Assembly (NCBI GenBank): GCA_002299895.1
Contig: DBOC01000008.1
Coordinates: 177,879-223,657 of the forward strand
Direction: 5' to 3'
DNA length: 45,779 nt
From: Sphingomonadales bacterium UBA656
GTDB lineage: Bacteria; Pseudomonadota; Alphaproteobacteria; Sphingomonadales; Sphingomonadaceae
In this document: one piece after another, positions 17,352 through 24,859 of the stretch
Layout: the number at the start of each line of letters is the position of its first letter
How positions within the stretch are numbered: the first letter of the stretch is position 1
Position numbers and translations under genes: made by a program
The notes under the pieces: generated by a model
What the model was told of the DNA's origin: nothing
Seen by the model: only the letters and a program-made list of their open reading frames with translations
Databases searched by the model: none

Positions 17352-17440
17352 CGTCACCTCAGCCAATGCTGGGGTCCATCATGCGTCTCCGCTTAAACCG
17401 CAAGACGAATAAGGCGCCAGCCTATGCTGGTGCGACGACA
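17352..17440. repeat. REP-like bipartite inverted repeat
   Basis: Two similar palindromic units face each other. The first, TCGTCACCTCAGCCAATGCT (17351-17370), continues GGGG. The reverse complement of the second (17414-17440) reads TCGTCGCACCAGCATAGGCT and continues GGCG. Each folds into a short hairpin (CAGC/GCTG arms). It sits in the 168-base gap between the amidotransferase and the aminotransferase. It resembles the short dispersed intergenic repeats of many bacteria; no second copy was noticed in this window. Confidence 0.6.
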
Positions 17441-17458
17441 AAATTAAGGGACATAAAT

Positions 17459-18850
17459 ATGCCACGCAATTACGACATCGCTGAACTCCGCCGGTTGGAC
17501 ATCGCCCACCATCTCCCCGCGCAAGCTGACTGGCAGGAAATCGAAGATCTGGGCGGTAGCCGGATCATCACCCATGCCGAAGGCTGCTATATTCACGATG
17601 GTGACGGCAACCGCATATTGGACGGCATGGCTGGTCTTTGGTGCGTCAATGTCGGCTATGGCCGTGATGAACTTGCCGAAGTCGCGCGCGAACAAATGCT
17701 TGAGCTGCCTTATTATAACAGCTTTTTCAAAACCGCGAACGCGCCTGCAATCATGCTGGCGGACAAGATTGCCAGCCTGACAGGTGGCCGCTTGCCGCAT
17801 GTATTTTTCAACAGCTCCGGCTCCGAAGCCAATGATACTATTCTTCGCATGGTCCGCCATTATTGGCAGGTGAAGGGCGAACATAGCCGTACCGTCATCA
17901 TCAGCCGCCATAATGCCTATCATGGCTCAACCGTCGCGGGCGTCAGCATGGGCGGGATGAAGGCGATGCACGGCCAAGGCTTCCCCGCGCCGGGTATCTT
18001 GCCAATGGCTGGCATTGAACATGTGCGCCAGCCTTATTGGTATAATGAAGGCCGCGACATGACGCCGGAGGATTTCGGCACTGCGTGCGCGCAAGCGATT
18101 GAAGACAAGATTTTAGAAGTTGGCCCTGAAAATGTCGCGGCCTTCATTGGCGAACCCGTGCAAGGTGCCGGCGGCGTGATCATCCCGCCTGCCAATTACT
18201 GGCCGCAGGTGGAGGCGATTTGCCGCAAATATGGAATTTTATTGGTCTGTGATGAGGTCATCTGCGGCTTTGGGCGCACAGGTAACATGTGGGGCCATGA
18301 AACCATGGGCATCCAGCCAGACATGATCGCGATGGCCAAGGGGCTGTCGTCTGGATATCTACCCATCTCCGCCGTGGCGGTCAGCGCGGAAATCGTCAAA
18401 GTTATTAAAACAGGTGGCGACTTCGTTCATGGCTACACTTATTCGGGTCACCCGGTCGCGTCCGCCGTTGCCTTGCGCAATATCGAAATCATGGAGCGCG
18501 AAGGCCTTGTGAACAAGGTCCGCAATGAAACTGGGCCATATTTGGCCAAGGCACTGGCGCCCTTGCGCGACCATCCCCTGGTGGGTGAAGCGCGCTCTGT
18601 CGGTTTGCTTGGCGCAATCGAGGTTGTTGCGAACAAGGCAACGGGCGCGCGCTTTGGCGGTGCAGAAGGCACAGCAGGGCCGCTCGTCCGCGATATCTGC
18701 ATCCGCAACGGCCTTATGGTGCGCGGTATCCGCGACAGCATCGTCATGTGCCCGCCGCTCATTATCACGCCTGCGCAAATTGATGAGTTGGTGGGAATTA
18801 TTCGCAAGTCGCTTGATGAGGCGGAGCCCAAATTGCGGGCGATTGGATAA
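17459..18850 (+). CDS. Class III PLP-dependent aminotransferase, putrescine-pyruvate (SpuC-like)
   Basis: This 463-residue aminotransferase of the omega type most resembles putrescine or beta-alanine:pyruvate aminotransferases. The start is ATG 17459, because AAGGGA stands seven bases upstream; longer frames run into a repeat element. The PLP lysine is K294 in IAMAKGLSSGYLPISAVAV, and the cofactor-binding aspartate D265 is in LLVCDEVICGFGRTG. FFNSSGSEANDT near 120 and EPVQGAGGVIIPP near 232 are typical. Together with the upstream amidotransferase and the pot genes this suggests putrescine uptake and breakdown. The exact amine substrate cannot be told from sequence. Confidence 0.9.
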   Translation: MPRNYDIAELRRLDIAHHLPAQADWQEIEDLGGSRIITHAEGCYIHDGDGNRILDGMAGLWCVNVGYGRDELAEVAREQMLELPYYNSFFKTANAPAIMLADKIASLTGGRLPHVFFNSSGSEANDTILRMVRHYWQVKGEHSRTVIISRHNAYHGSTVAGVSMGGMKAMHGQGFPAPGILPMAGIEHVRQPYWYNEGRDMTPEDFGTACAQAIEDKILEVGPENVAAFIGEPVQGAGGVIIPPANYWPQVEAICRKYGILLVCDEVICGFGRTGNMWGHETMGIQPDMIAMAKGLSSGYLPISAVAVSAEIVKVIKTGGDFVHGYTYSGHPVASAVALRNIEIMEREGLVNKVRNETGPYLAKALAPLRDHPLVGEARSVGLLGAIEVVANKATGARFGGAEGTAGPLVRDICIRNGLMVRGIRDSIVMCPPLIITPAQIDELVGIIRKSLDEAEPKLRAIG

Positions 18851-18860
18851 GGACGCAAAA

Positions 18861-18887
18861 GAAACCGTGGTTCGTCACCACGGTTTC
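18861..18887 (+). terminator. Hairpin terminator after the aminotransferase
   Basis: GAAACCGTGG (18861-18870) and CCACGGTTTC (18878-18887) form a perfect 10-bp stem around TTCGTCA, starting 11 bases after the stop codon. The T-run is short (TTTC then TGC), so termination may be partly dependent on other factors. Confidence 0.65.
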
Positions 18888-18930
18888 TGCTCGCTAGACA
18901 AACCGCATCCAATCCTTATCAAAGGCGTTT

Positions 18931-19734
18931 ATGAAATCATCTAAGCCAAAGCGCGCGATTACTGCCGCTGCCATTACCCCCGCTCTGCTCTTGGCATTTG
19001 CGCCCGCTCCAGCAGCAGCGCAAGCTGCGGCAAAGCCACAGCCTCCTATACTGAGCTGTAATGTCAAAACGCCGGAGGGCCTGTCCTACACCGTCATCAA
19101 GCCGGGTAAGGGCGAGCGGCCAAATGCAGAGTCCAAGGTTACCGTCAATTACAAAGGCATGTTGACCGCAGACGGCACCGAATTTGATACTGGCCAAGCG
19201 GCCCAATTCCCCGTTGGCGGCGTCATTCCCGGATTTGCGCAGGGCCTGCAAATTATGCAGACAGGCGGCAGCTACCGCCTCTGCATCCCTGCGCCCCTTG
19301 GCTATGGTGCAGCGGGCACGGGCCCTATTCCGGCCAACGCCGACTTGGTGTTTGAGGTTGACCTGCTCTCATTTACCAACCCGCCGCCAAAACCGGTCAT
19401 TCCGGTCGCCGAACGGACATGCAGTCAAACCACCGCGTCTGGCCTCGGCTTTGAAATCGTAAAGGCCGCCGCTGGCAGAAAGCCAGCCGATGGCGACATG
19501 GCACTTGTCGACTTCAACATCTTTGACGCCAATACAGGCACCGTTGAGCAAAAGCGCGAATGGGAAAAAATCCCCTTGAGTCAGGCTTCACCGATTTTCA
19601 TCGAAAGCCTGAAGATGATGACCACAGGTTCAACGTACCGCTTTTGCATGCCTAAAACCGCAGACGGATCGCCAGAGAGCAACATCATCGTCACGTTGAT
19701 AGATGTGCGGCCAGCGCCGACTGCCGAAAACTGA
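18931..19734 (+). CDS. FKBP-type peptidyl-prolyl isomerase, secreted, with degenerate second domain
   Basis: This 267-residue protein has a signal peptide (about residues 1-30, ending ALLLAFAPAPAAAQA). The first domain, about 36-148, is a normal FKBP with VTVNYKGML, PVGGVIPGFAQGL, YRLCIPAPLGYG and FEVDLLSF. The second, about 155-265, begins with CSQTTASGLGFEIVKAAAG, which parallels CNVKTPEGLSYTVIKPGKG at the first domain's start. It keeps the fold pattern (YRFCMPKTADG, IIVTLIDV) but lacks the usual active-site aromatic pattern, so it looks like a divergent duplicate. The role is periplasmic folding help. AAAGG lies upstream of the start. Cysteines at matching points may form disulfides. Confidence 0.9.
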   Translation: MKSSKPKRAITAAAITPALLLAFAPAPAAAQAAAKPQPPILSCNVKTPEGLSYTVIKPGKGERPNAESKVTVNYKGMLTADGTEFDTGQAAQFPVGGVIPGFAQGLQIMQTGGSYRLCIPAPLGYGAAGTGPIPANADLVFEVDLLSFTNPPPKPVIPVAERTCSQTTASGLGFEIVKAAAGRKPADGDMALVDFNIFDANTGTVEQKREWEKIPLSQASPIFIESLKMMTTGSTYRFCMPKTADGSPESNIIVTLIDVRPAPTAEN

Positions 19735-19752
19735 TTAGGCCTTGCAATCAGC

Positions 19753-20664
19753 TTAAGGTTGGCATGAAAGCCTGATCAGCTTTGCCTTCATATCATAGGT
19801 CAGTGAAGAACAGCCTTTCAAGAAGTCGCGACCCAGAATTATGCTATATTGCGGTTTTTTCTTCGCCTTAGCTGTAACAATGATTTCGTCCTGATCGACA
19901 GGTGTTTCATCTGGTATCGTAGAGGCGTCACCAAAGTCACTGACTCGCACCAACGCAGCGTTGACTGGCCTTTCGAATAGCGACAACGGACGGGCGAACC
20001 GAAGCAGCCGAACTGGACGCTCGACACCGAAACGGATGATGGCCTGCCGTTGCTGCTCTAAAAATGCGCCCCCCTGTTCCGTCGCAAGCAGAACGGCAGT
20101 TGGAGCGGTCATCAATGTATCCTTCCTTTTCAGGCTGAATGAAATGTGTATTTCGGCGTCACCATAATCGAATTTTCCACCGCCGCCACCAACTCCGAAT
20201 AAACCCACACCATCAAGTGGAATTACAGATTCACGCTCGTTGGCTGATTTTGGCGCAAGCGCGAAACGCACACGAGAATATGGCAACATGGCCGGATGAA
20301 CGACACCGTCCGATATGTCGGATGCCGGGCGGTCGAACCAAAATAGGCGATCTTTTCGAACGATGCCGCCATAATCGATCCGCGCACTATCTGAAGCCGC
20401 TGTCAAACGAACTGGTCCGACCATATGTATCCCGCCGATCATACTTGGCTTAAGCGCCAACTTCTTGGCGATCTCGGCGTTTAAGACGCGGGCAGCATTG
20501 CCTTCTGGCGAAACTTCCCAGCGATAAACTGTTCCGTTGATTGTGACTGGAACAACGAAATCATCGCTCACTTCCAGCGTGTTGGCGGTGTTATTCGTCT
20601 GTGCTTCTGCGCCAGAATTTGGCAACAAACACAACGAAATTGTTATCCCAATAAGCCTGCGCAT
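19753..20664 (-). CDS. Retropepsin-like periplasmic protein lacking the catalytic Asp motif
   Basis: This 303-residue secreted protein has a signal peptide of about 22 residues. The C-terminal part YSIILGRDFLKGCSSLTYD followed by KLIRL matches the last strand-helix of pepsin/retropepsin-like domains. The N-terminal domain has FVVPVTINGTVYRWEV, where related proteases read D-T/S-G; here it is S-P-E-G, so the catalytic aspartate is absent. Near residue 265 the segment DEIIVTAKAKKK resembles a TonB-box-like element. It may be a binding or scaffold protein and not a protease. It is convergent with the FKBP gene and sits on the same strand as the pot genes, but a functional link is not shown. Confidence 0.7.
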   Translation of the reverse strand: MRRLIGITISLCLLPNSGAEAQTNNTANTLEVSDDFVVPVTINGTVYRWEVSPEGNAARVLNAEIAKKLALKPSMIGGIHMVGPVRLTAASDSARIDYGGIVRKDRLFWFDRPASDISDGVVHPAMLPYSRVRFALAPKSANERESVIPLDGVGLFGVGGGGGKFDYGDAEIHISFSLKRKDTLMTAPTAVLLATEQGGAFLEQQRQAIIRFGVERPVRLLRFARPLSLFERPVNAALVRVSDFGDASTIPDETPVDQDEIIVTAKAKKKPQYSIILGRDFLKGCSSLTYDMKAKLIRLSCQP

Positions 20665-20696
20665 TCAAAATCTCCGTACCCCCGAAAACTGCGCAC

Positions 20697-21827
20697 TTAG
20701 CTTAACAAAACAACGGGACTGTCCGCGCGCCAGTGCATGCTGACCTTGTCGTCCCAGGTGAAGTCCTCTTGGTCGTGGCGGGATAGGTTGGGGCGGCTAA
20801 CGCGAATGATTTGGCCGCCCTCCAGCTGAATTTCATACAGCGTGATATCGCCAAGATAGCTCATGCCCTTAATTGTGCCACGCGCGAAATTGTGGCCATC
20901 TGGCGCGTCTTGGGCCGCGGCGCGCACCGCTTTCCCTTCGCCGGGAACATGCAAATAAATCTTTTCGGGCCGCAACGCGATCCAAACATTGGCACCATGG
21001 GGGCCTGTAACACCATGGTTCAGGTAAACTTTACCAAGGCCCGGACACTCAACCGCCGCCTTATCGGGTTCATCGAGGGTAAGCGTGCCTTCAAAAATAT
21101 TCACTGAACCGACGAAATCCGCCACAAAGCGGTTGGCGGGATATTCGTACAAATCCGATGGCGGCGCGAGTTGTGCAACTTCGCCCTTGTTGATCACGGC
21201 AACGCGGCTTGCCATCGACAATGCCTCATCTTGGTCATGCGTCACGGTGACGAAAGTGATGCCAACCTTGTCCTGCAAATCCGCAAGTTCGAACTGCATT
21301 TGCGCGCGCAATTTCGCATCGAGCGCGGAAAGCGGCTCATCCAACAACAATACCTTGGGCCGCATGACCAAGCTACGGGCAAGGGCAACACGTTGCCGCT
21401 GCCCACCTGACATTTGGTCGGGCATCCGATCCTCAAACCCGCCAAGTTTCACCAGTTCCAGTGCTTCGGCCACGCGATCGCGAATCTCGCCTTTCGGTAC
21501 GCCCGATATGCGCAAGCCATAACCAACATTATCGGTCACGTTCATATGCGGAAAAACGGCGTAGCTCTGGAACACCATGTTCACAGGTCGCTTATTCGGC
21601 GGAACAAGGCTCATATCCTGCCCGTCGATCAGAATCTGCCCCTCGGTCGGCAATTCAAAACCAGCGATCATCCGCAACAAAGTCGTCTTGCCGCAACCCG
21701 ACGGCCCAAGCAAAACGAAGAATTCGCCGGCGCGGATATCCAGACTGATATTGTCGACCGCGGTAACCTTGCCAAAACGTTTGGACACATTGCGGATTTG
21801 GATAATGGGTTGTTTCATTTCGGTCAT
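20697..21827 (-). CDS. potA: Polyamine ABC transporter, ATP-binding subunit PotA/PotG-like
   Basis: This 376-residue ATPase energises uptake of putrescine or spermidine. Walker A is GPSGCGKTT near 39-47, the signature MSGGQRQRVALARSLV near 139, Walker B LLLDEPLSALD, and the switch histidine lies in TVTHDQDEA. A TOBE-type C-terminal domain (about 290-370, with IALRPEKIYL) is typical of PotA/MalK-like ATPases. The start used is ATG 21827, with a second ATG at 21818. It is the last gene of the potD-potB-potC-potA unit on the minus strand, with a 30-base gap after potC. Confidence 0.95.
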   Translation of the reverse strand: MTEMKQPIIQIRNVSKRFGKVTAVDNISLDIRAGEFFVLLGPSGCGKTTLLRMIAGFELPTEGQILIDGQDMSLVPPNKRPVNMVFQSYAVFPHMNVTDNVGYGLRISGVPKGEIRDRVAEALELVKLGGFEDRMPDQMSGGQRQRVALARSLVMRPKVLLLDEPLSALDAKLRAQMQFELADLQDKVGITFVTVTHDQDEALSMASRVAVINKGEVAQLAPPSDLYEYPANRFVADFVGSVNIFEGTLTLDEPDKAAVECPGLGKVYLNHGVTGPHGANVWIALRPEKIYLHVPGEGKAVRAAAQDAPDGHNFARGTIKGMSYLGDITLYEIQLEGGQIIRVSRPNLSRHDQEDFTWDDKVSMHWRADSPVVLLS

Positions 21828-21857
21828 ATCAGTGTTCCGTAGACGGCGGTTCGCATC

Positions 21858-22694
21858 TCAATGGGCATCAGATATGCCCTTCACACCCTGATATTTGAGG
21901 GCAATGAAGGTCAGCGCGACCGTGAGGATGATGAGAATGGTTGATGCGGCATTGACCTCTGGCGTCACCGAGAAACGGACCATCGAATAGACCTTTACCG
22001 GAAAGGTTATGGTGTCGGGGCCGCTGGTGAAAAAGGTGATGACGAAGTCGTCGAGGCTGAGTGTGAAAGCGAGCAAGGCGCCTGCCACTAAAGATGGTTT
22101 TATATGTGGCAATAAGACATCCCGAAACGCCTGCCACTCCGTGGCGCCAAGGTCCTTTGCGGCCTCTTCCTCTTCCTTGTTAAAGCTGGCCAACCGTGCG
22201 CGCACGACCATGGCAACAAAAGGAAAGCAGAAGGTTATATGCGCAATAATAATCGCAGACAGGTTCAGCGGCCATGGCAGGTCGGTGGGCCAGTCGATTT
22301 TGGCAAAGAAGATCAAAAACGCGACGCCCAGACAAATTTCAGGAACGATGATCGGCAAGGACATCGTGCCTTCCACCAACCCCTTCAAAGGAAAGCGGAA
22401 GCGCCAGAGCATGACCGCGGCCAGCGTTCCAATGACCAGACTGATGATCGTCGCGAAAAACGCGATGGTGAGTGAATTCGCCATGGCTTCGACGAGGCTG
22501 TCGTTGTTCAGCGCCTTTTCATAATATTTAAGCGTGAAACCTTTCCACACAACGTTGCGCTTGCTGTCGTTAAAGCTGAAAATCATCAGAACGATGAGCG
22601 GCGCATAGAGGAACAGCATGGTCAGCCCAACCCAACTGCGCATCCAAAGCTTGCGGGTATATTCAAGCGGGGCGATGGCGGTGCGGTTAAACAT
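21858..22694 (-). CDS. potC: Polyamine ABC transporter permease PotC/PotI-like
   Basis: This inner-membrane permease of 278 residues has about six membrane segments (first one LTMLFLYAPLIVLMIFSFN). The binding-protein-dependent permease EAA loop is seen in EEAAKDLGATEWQAFRDVLL, where it contacts the ATPase. KRNVVWKGFTLKYY is a PotC/PotI-like feature. Its ATG overlaps the stop of the upstream permease gene (TGATG arrangement at 22692-22696), so the two permeases are translationally coupled and probably form a heterodimer channel. Confidence 0.95.
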   Translation of the reverse strand: MFNRTAIAPLEYTRKLWMRSWVGLTMLFLYAPLIVLMIFSFNDSKRNVVWKGFTLKYYEKALNNDSLVEAMANSLTIAFFATIISLVIGTLAAVMLWRFRFPLKGLVEGTMSLPIIVPEICLGVAFLIFFAKIDWPTDLPWPLNLSAIIIAHITFCFPFVAMVVRARLASFNKEEEEAAKDLGATEWQAFRDVLLPHIKPSLVAGALLAFTLSLDDFVITFFTSGPDTITFPVKVYSMVRFSVTPEVNAASTILIILTVALTFIALKYQGVKGISDAH

Positions 22695-23608
22695 CAGCGC
22701 GGCTCCTTCACTTTGTTCGACCGCATGGATTGCAGCGCAATCAGAATAAACATCGCGTAGATGAGCAGGAACGACAAAGCCGCGCCAAACGGCCAGTCAT
22801 TGGCGCGCTTGAATTGCCGTTCGATCACATTGGCGATCATCTGGCTATCAGTGCCGCCCATCAGGTCGGGCGTCAGATAGGCTCCCAATGCCGGGATGAG
22901 CGTGATCATCACGCCCGCAACAATGCCAGGCGCGGCGAGCGGCACGACGACTTGCATAAATGTTTTGAAATGACCTGCGCCCAAATCCAGGCTGGCCTCA
23001 ATAAGGCTTTTGTCCAGCCGGTCGAGCGCCGAATATAAGGGCAAAACCATGAAGGGCAGATGGACGTAGACCAGCCCCAATACGACCGCAAAATTGTTAT
23101 AGAGCAACTGCACAGGCGTCCATGCCTCAAGCGGTTGCATGCCGACCAACGTGCGCAACCAGCTTGCGCCCTCCCACAGCCCGCCTAGTCCCTTGTTCAT
23201 ATAGCCGTTGGTACCCATCAATGCCATTAGCGCATAAGTGCGGATCAACAAATTGGTCCAAAAGGGCAGCATGATGCCAAGCAGCAGCCAAGGCCGCCAT
23301 TTCGGCGCCGCAAAGGTAATTGCCATCGCAACGGGAAAGCCAATGATAAGGCAAATCCCTGTGGTGAGCGCGGCCACCGCAAGACTTTTGAGGAAGATCG
23401 AAAGATACAACCACTCAGTCGCGCGTTTGTAATTGTCGAGCGTACCAGAAATATCAATATCGGCTGGACCGGCATTCTGCCCAAAGCTGTAGAGCCAGAC
23501 AATAGCCATGGGCGCGATGAAGAACAGGGCAAGCCAGAACACCGGTGCCGAGGCAACGGCAGCAAAAGGCTTCCTCTGGCTTTTCCAGTCCTGCAACGGC
23601 CCTGACAT
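22694..23608 (-). CDS. potB: Polyamine ABC transporter permease PotB/PotH-like
   Basis: This 304-residue permease has six predicted membrane helices, starting with PVFWLALFFIAPMAIVWLYS. The EAA loop reads EASLDLGAGHFKTFMQVVVP, and GAYLTPDLMGGTDSQMIANV is a typical PotB/PotH stretch. The gene begins three bases after the potD stop and overlaps potC, so it is central to a tight operon. Together with PotC it forms the membrane channel of the polyamine importer. Confidence 0.95.
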   Translation of the reverse strand: MSGPLQDWKSQRKPFAAVASAPVFWLALFFIAPMAIVWLYSFGQNAGPADIDISGTLDNYKRATEWLYLSIFLKSLAVAALTTGICLIIGFPVAMAITFAAPKWRPWLLLGIMLPFWTNLLIRTYALMALMGTNGYMNKGLGGLWEGASWLRTLVGMQPLEAWTPVQLLYNNFAVVLGLVYVHLPFMVLPLYSALDRLDKSLIEASLDLGAGHFKTFMQVVVPLAAPGIVAGVMITLIPALGAYLTPDLMGGTDSQMIANVIERQFKRANDWPFGAALSFLLIYAMFILIALQSMRSNKVKEPR

Positions 23609-23611
23609 CAG

Positions 23612-24721
23612 TTAAGCCGCCCGTACGCGGGTAAATGCCTCCTCATATTTCGGCTGCAGCTCTGGATTGAATTTGGCATATTCGCATTTTGCCAAAACCG
23701 CTGCGGGCGGAAAAATGACCTGATTATTCTTATAATCATCAGGCATTAGCGCCTTTGCGGCATCATTTGGTGTTGGATAGAGGATCGTTTCGGTAATCTT
23801 CTTACCTGCTTCGGCATCCAGCAGATAGTTGATGAAAGCATGGGCATTTTTCGGATGCGGTGCACCCTTTGGAATGCACAGATTGTCGGAGTTCAATTGG
23901 CTGCCTTCCTTGGGAATTACAAAGCCAATATCGGGGTCTTCTGCCATAATTTGCGCAATATCGCCATTATACTCAAGCACCAGATCGACCTCGCCCTTCA
24001 GCAACAGATCCTGTCCATTGTCTTCATGGAAGGATTTAATGTTCGGCTTTTGCTTGATCATCATCGCTTCAATCATTTTGATATCAGCGTCGGTTAGGCC
24101 ATTGACCGATTTGCCCATATATTTGCCGTAAAGCCGGAACATGTCGCCAGCTTCGGACAGCACAGCGATGCGCCCCTTATACGCATCACTGTCAAACAGG
24201 ACTTTCCAGCTATCTGGAACTGATTTTACCTTCGACTTGCGGTAACCAATGCCCAGCGCAAGCCATGTGTACGGCATCGAATATTTGCGCGCAGGATCAT
24301 ATGGCACATCCTGATAATCAGGCGCGACATTCTTGAAATTGGGAATCTGCGCCTTGTCGAGTTCAACCAGCATATCCGCGGCAGCCATGCGCTCGACAAA
24401 GTCGTTGGACGGTACGATCACGTCATAGCCTGGATTGCCAGCACGCAGTTTGGCAAATAATTCGTCATTGCTGGCGAACAACGTCATGTTCACGTCGACG
24501 CCTGCTTTATCCTTGTAATCTTCCAACGTGGTTTCACCGATATAGGTGTCCCAGTTATAAAAGTTCAGCTTCGCCTCTTCGCCATTGGCAAGCTTTGCGG
24601 CTTCTTTCTCGCCGCATCCAGCGAGCGCGCCAGTTAATGAAAATCCGACAGCGGCAACGCCCATGCCCTTCAGCATCGCGCGCCGATTGCTGCCTGCGTG
24701 CAAAAATGTTTTGAAATCCAT
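23612..24721 (-). CDS. potD: Polyamine ABC transporter substrate-binding lipoprotein PotD/PotF-like
   Basis: This 369-residue periplasmic binding protein captures polyamine for the permeases. It has both a twin-arginine pair (NRRAMLK, R13-R14) and a lipobox LAGC with cysteine 36, so it is probably a lipid-anchored Tat substrate. Family features include LNFYNWDTYIGE, YDVIVPSNDFVERM, MPYTWLALGIGYRKSKV and LVLEYNGDIAQI, in which acidic and aromatic residues bind the diamine. GGGAG stands seven bases before the ATG. It is the first gene of the operon; palindromic sequences lie in its upstream region. Confidence 0.95.
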   Translation of the reverse strand: MDFKTFLHAGSNRRAMLKGMGVAAVGFSLTGALAGCGEKEAAKLANGEEAKLNFYNWDTYIGETTLEDYKDKAGVDVNMTLFASNDELFAKLRAGNPGYDVIVPSNDFVERMAAADMLVELDKAQIPNFKNVAPDYQDVPYDPARKYSMPYTWLALGIGYRKSKVKSVPDSWKVLFDSDAYKGRIAVLSEAGDMFRLYGKYMGKSVNGLTDADIKMIEAMMIKQKPNIKSFHEDNGQDLLLKGEVDLVLEYNGDIAQIMAEDPDIGFVIPKEGSQLNSDNLCIPKGAPHPKNAHAFINYLLDAEAGKKITETILYPTPNDAAKALMPDDYKNNQVIFPPAAVLAKCEYAKFNPELQPKYEEAFTRVRAA

Positions 24722-24741
24722 CTTAGTTCTCCCGCTGAAAC

Positions 24742-24762
24742 CATAGCCGTGACTTGGCTATG
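24742..24762. promoter_or_regulatory. Hairpin in the potD leader
   Basis: CATAGCC (24742-24748) and GGCTATG (24756-24762) form a perfect 7-bp inverted repeat with a 7-base loop, just 5' of the potD ribosome-binding site on the minus strand. It could be an operator or an RNA hairpin that affects translation. Confidence 0.45.
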
Positions 24763-24819
24763 CTGGACTAATATCCCGGCTAAGAAAAGCCCCTTTTTTC
24801 CGAGCCTTGCGGCGCAACT

Positions 24820-24841
24820 TAATTACGATAGATCGCAATTA
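24820..24841. promoter_or_regulatory. Near-perfect 22-base palindrome upstream of potD
   Basis: TAATTACGATAGATCGCAATTA reads as a palindrome with one mismatched pair and an AG centre. It is about 100 bases upstream of the potD start and just past the stop of the serine hydrolase gene. The dyad symmetry and AT-rich arms fit an operator for a dimeric regulator; which one is unknown. Confidence 0.5.
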
Positions 24842-24859
24842 CTCTGCACCGCACCATAA

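Noticed and set aside
24780..24800. Terminator-like GGCT...AGCC followed by T-run
   Set aside because: The stem is only four base pairs and is on the strand opposite to the nearby genes.
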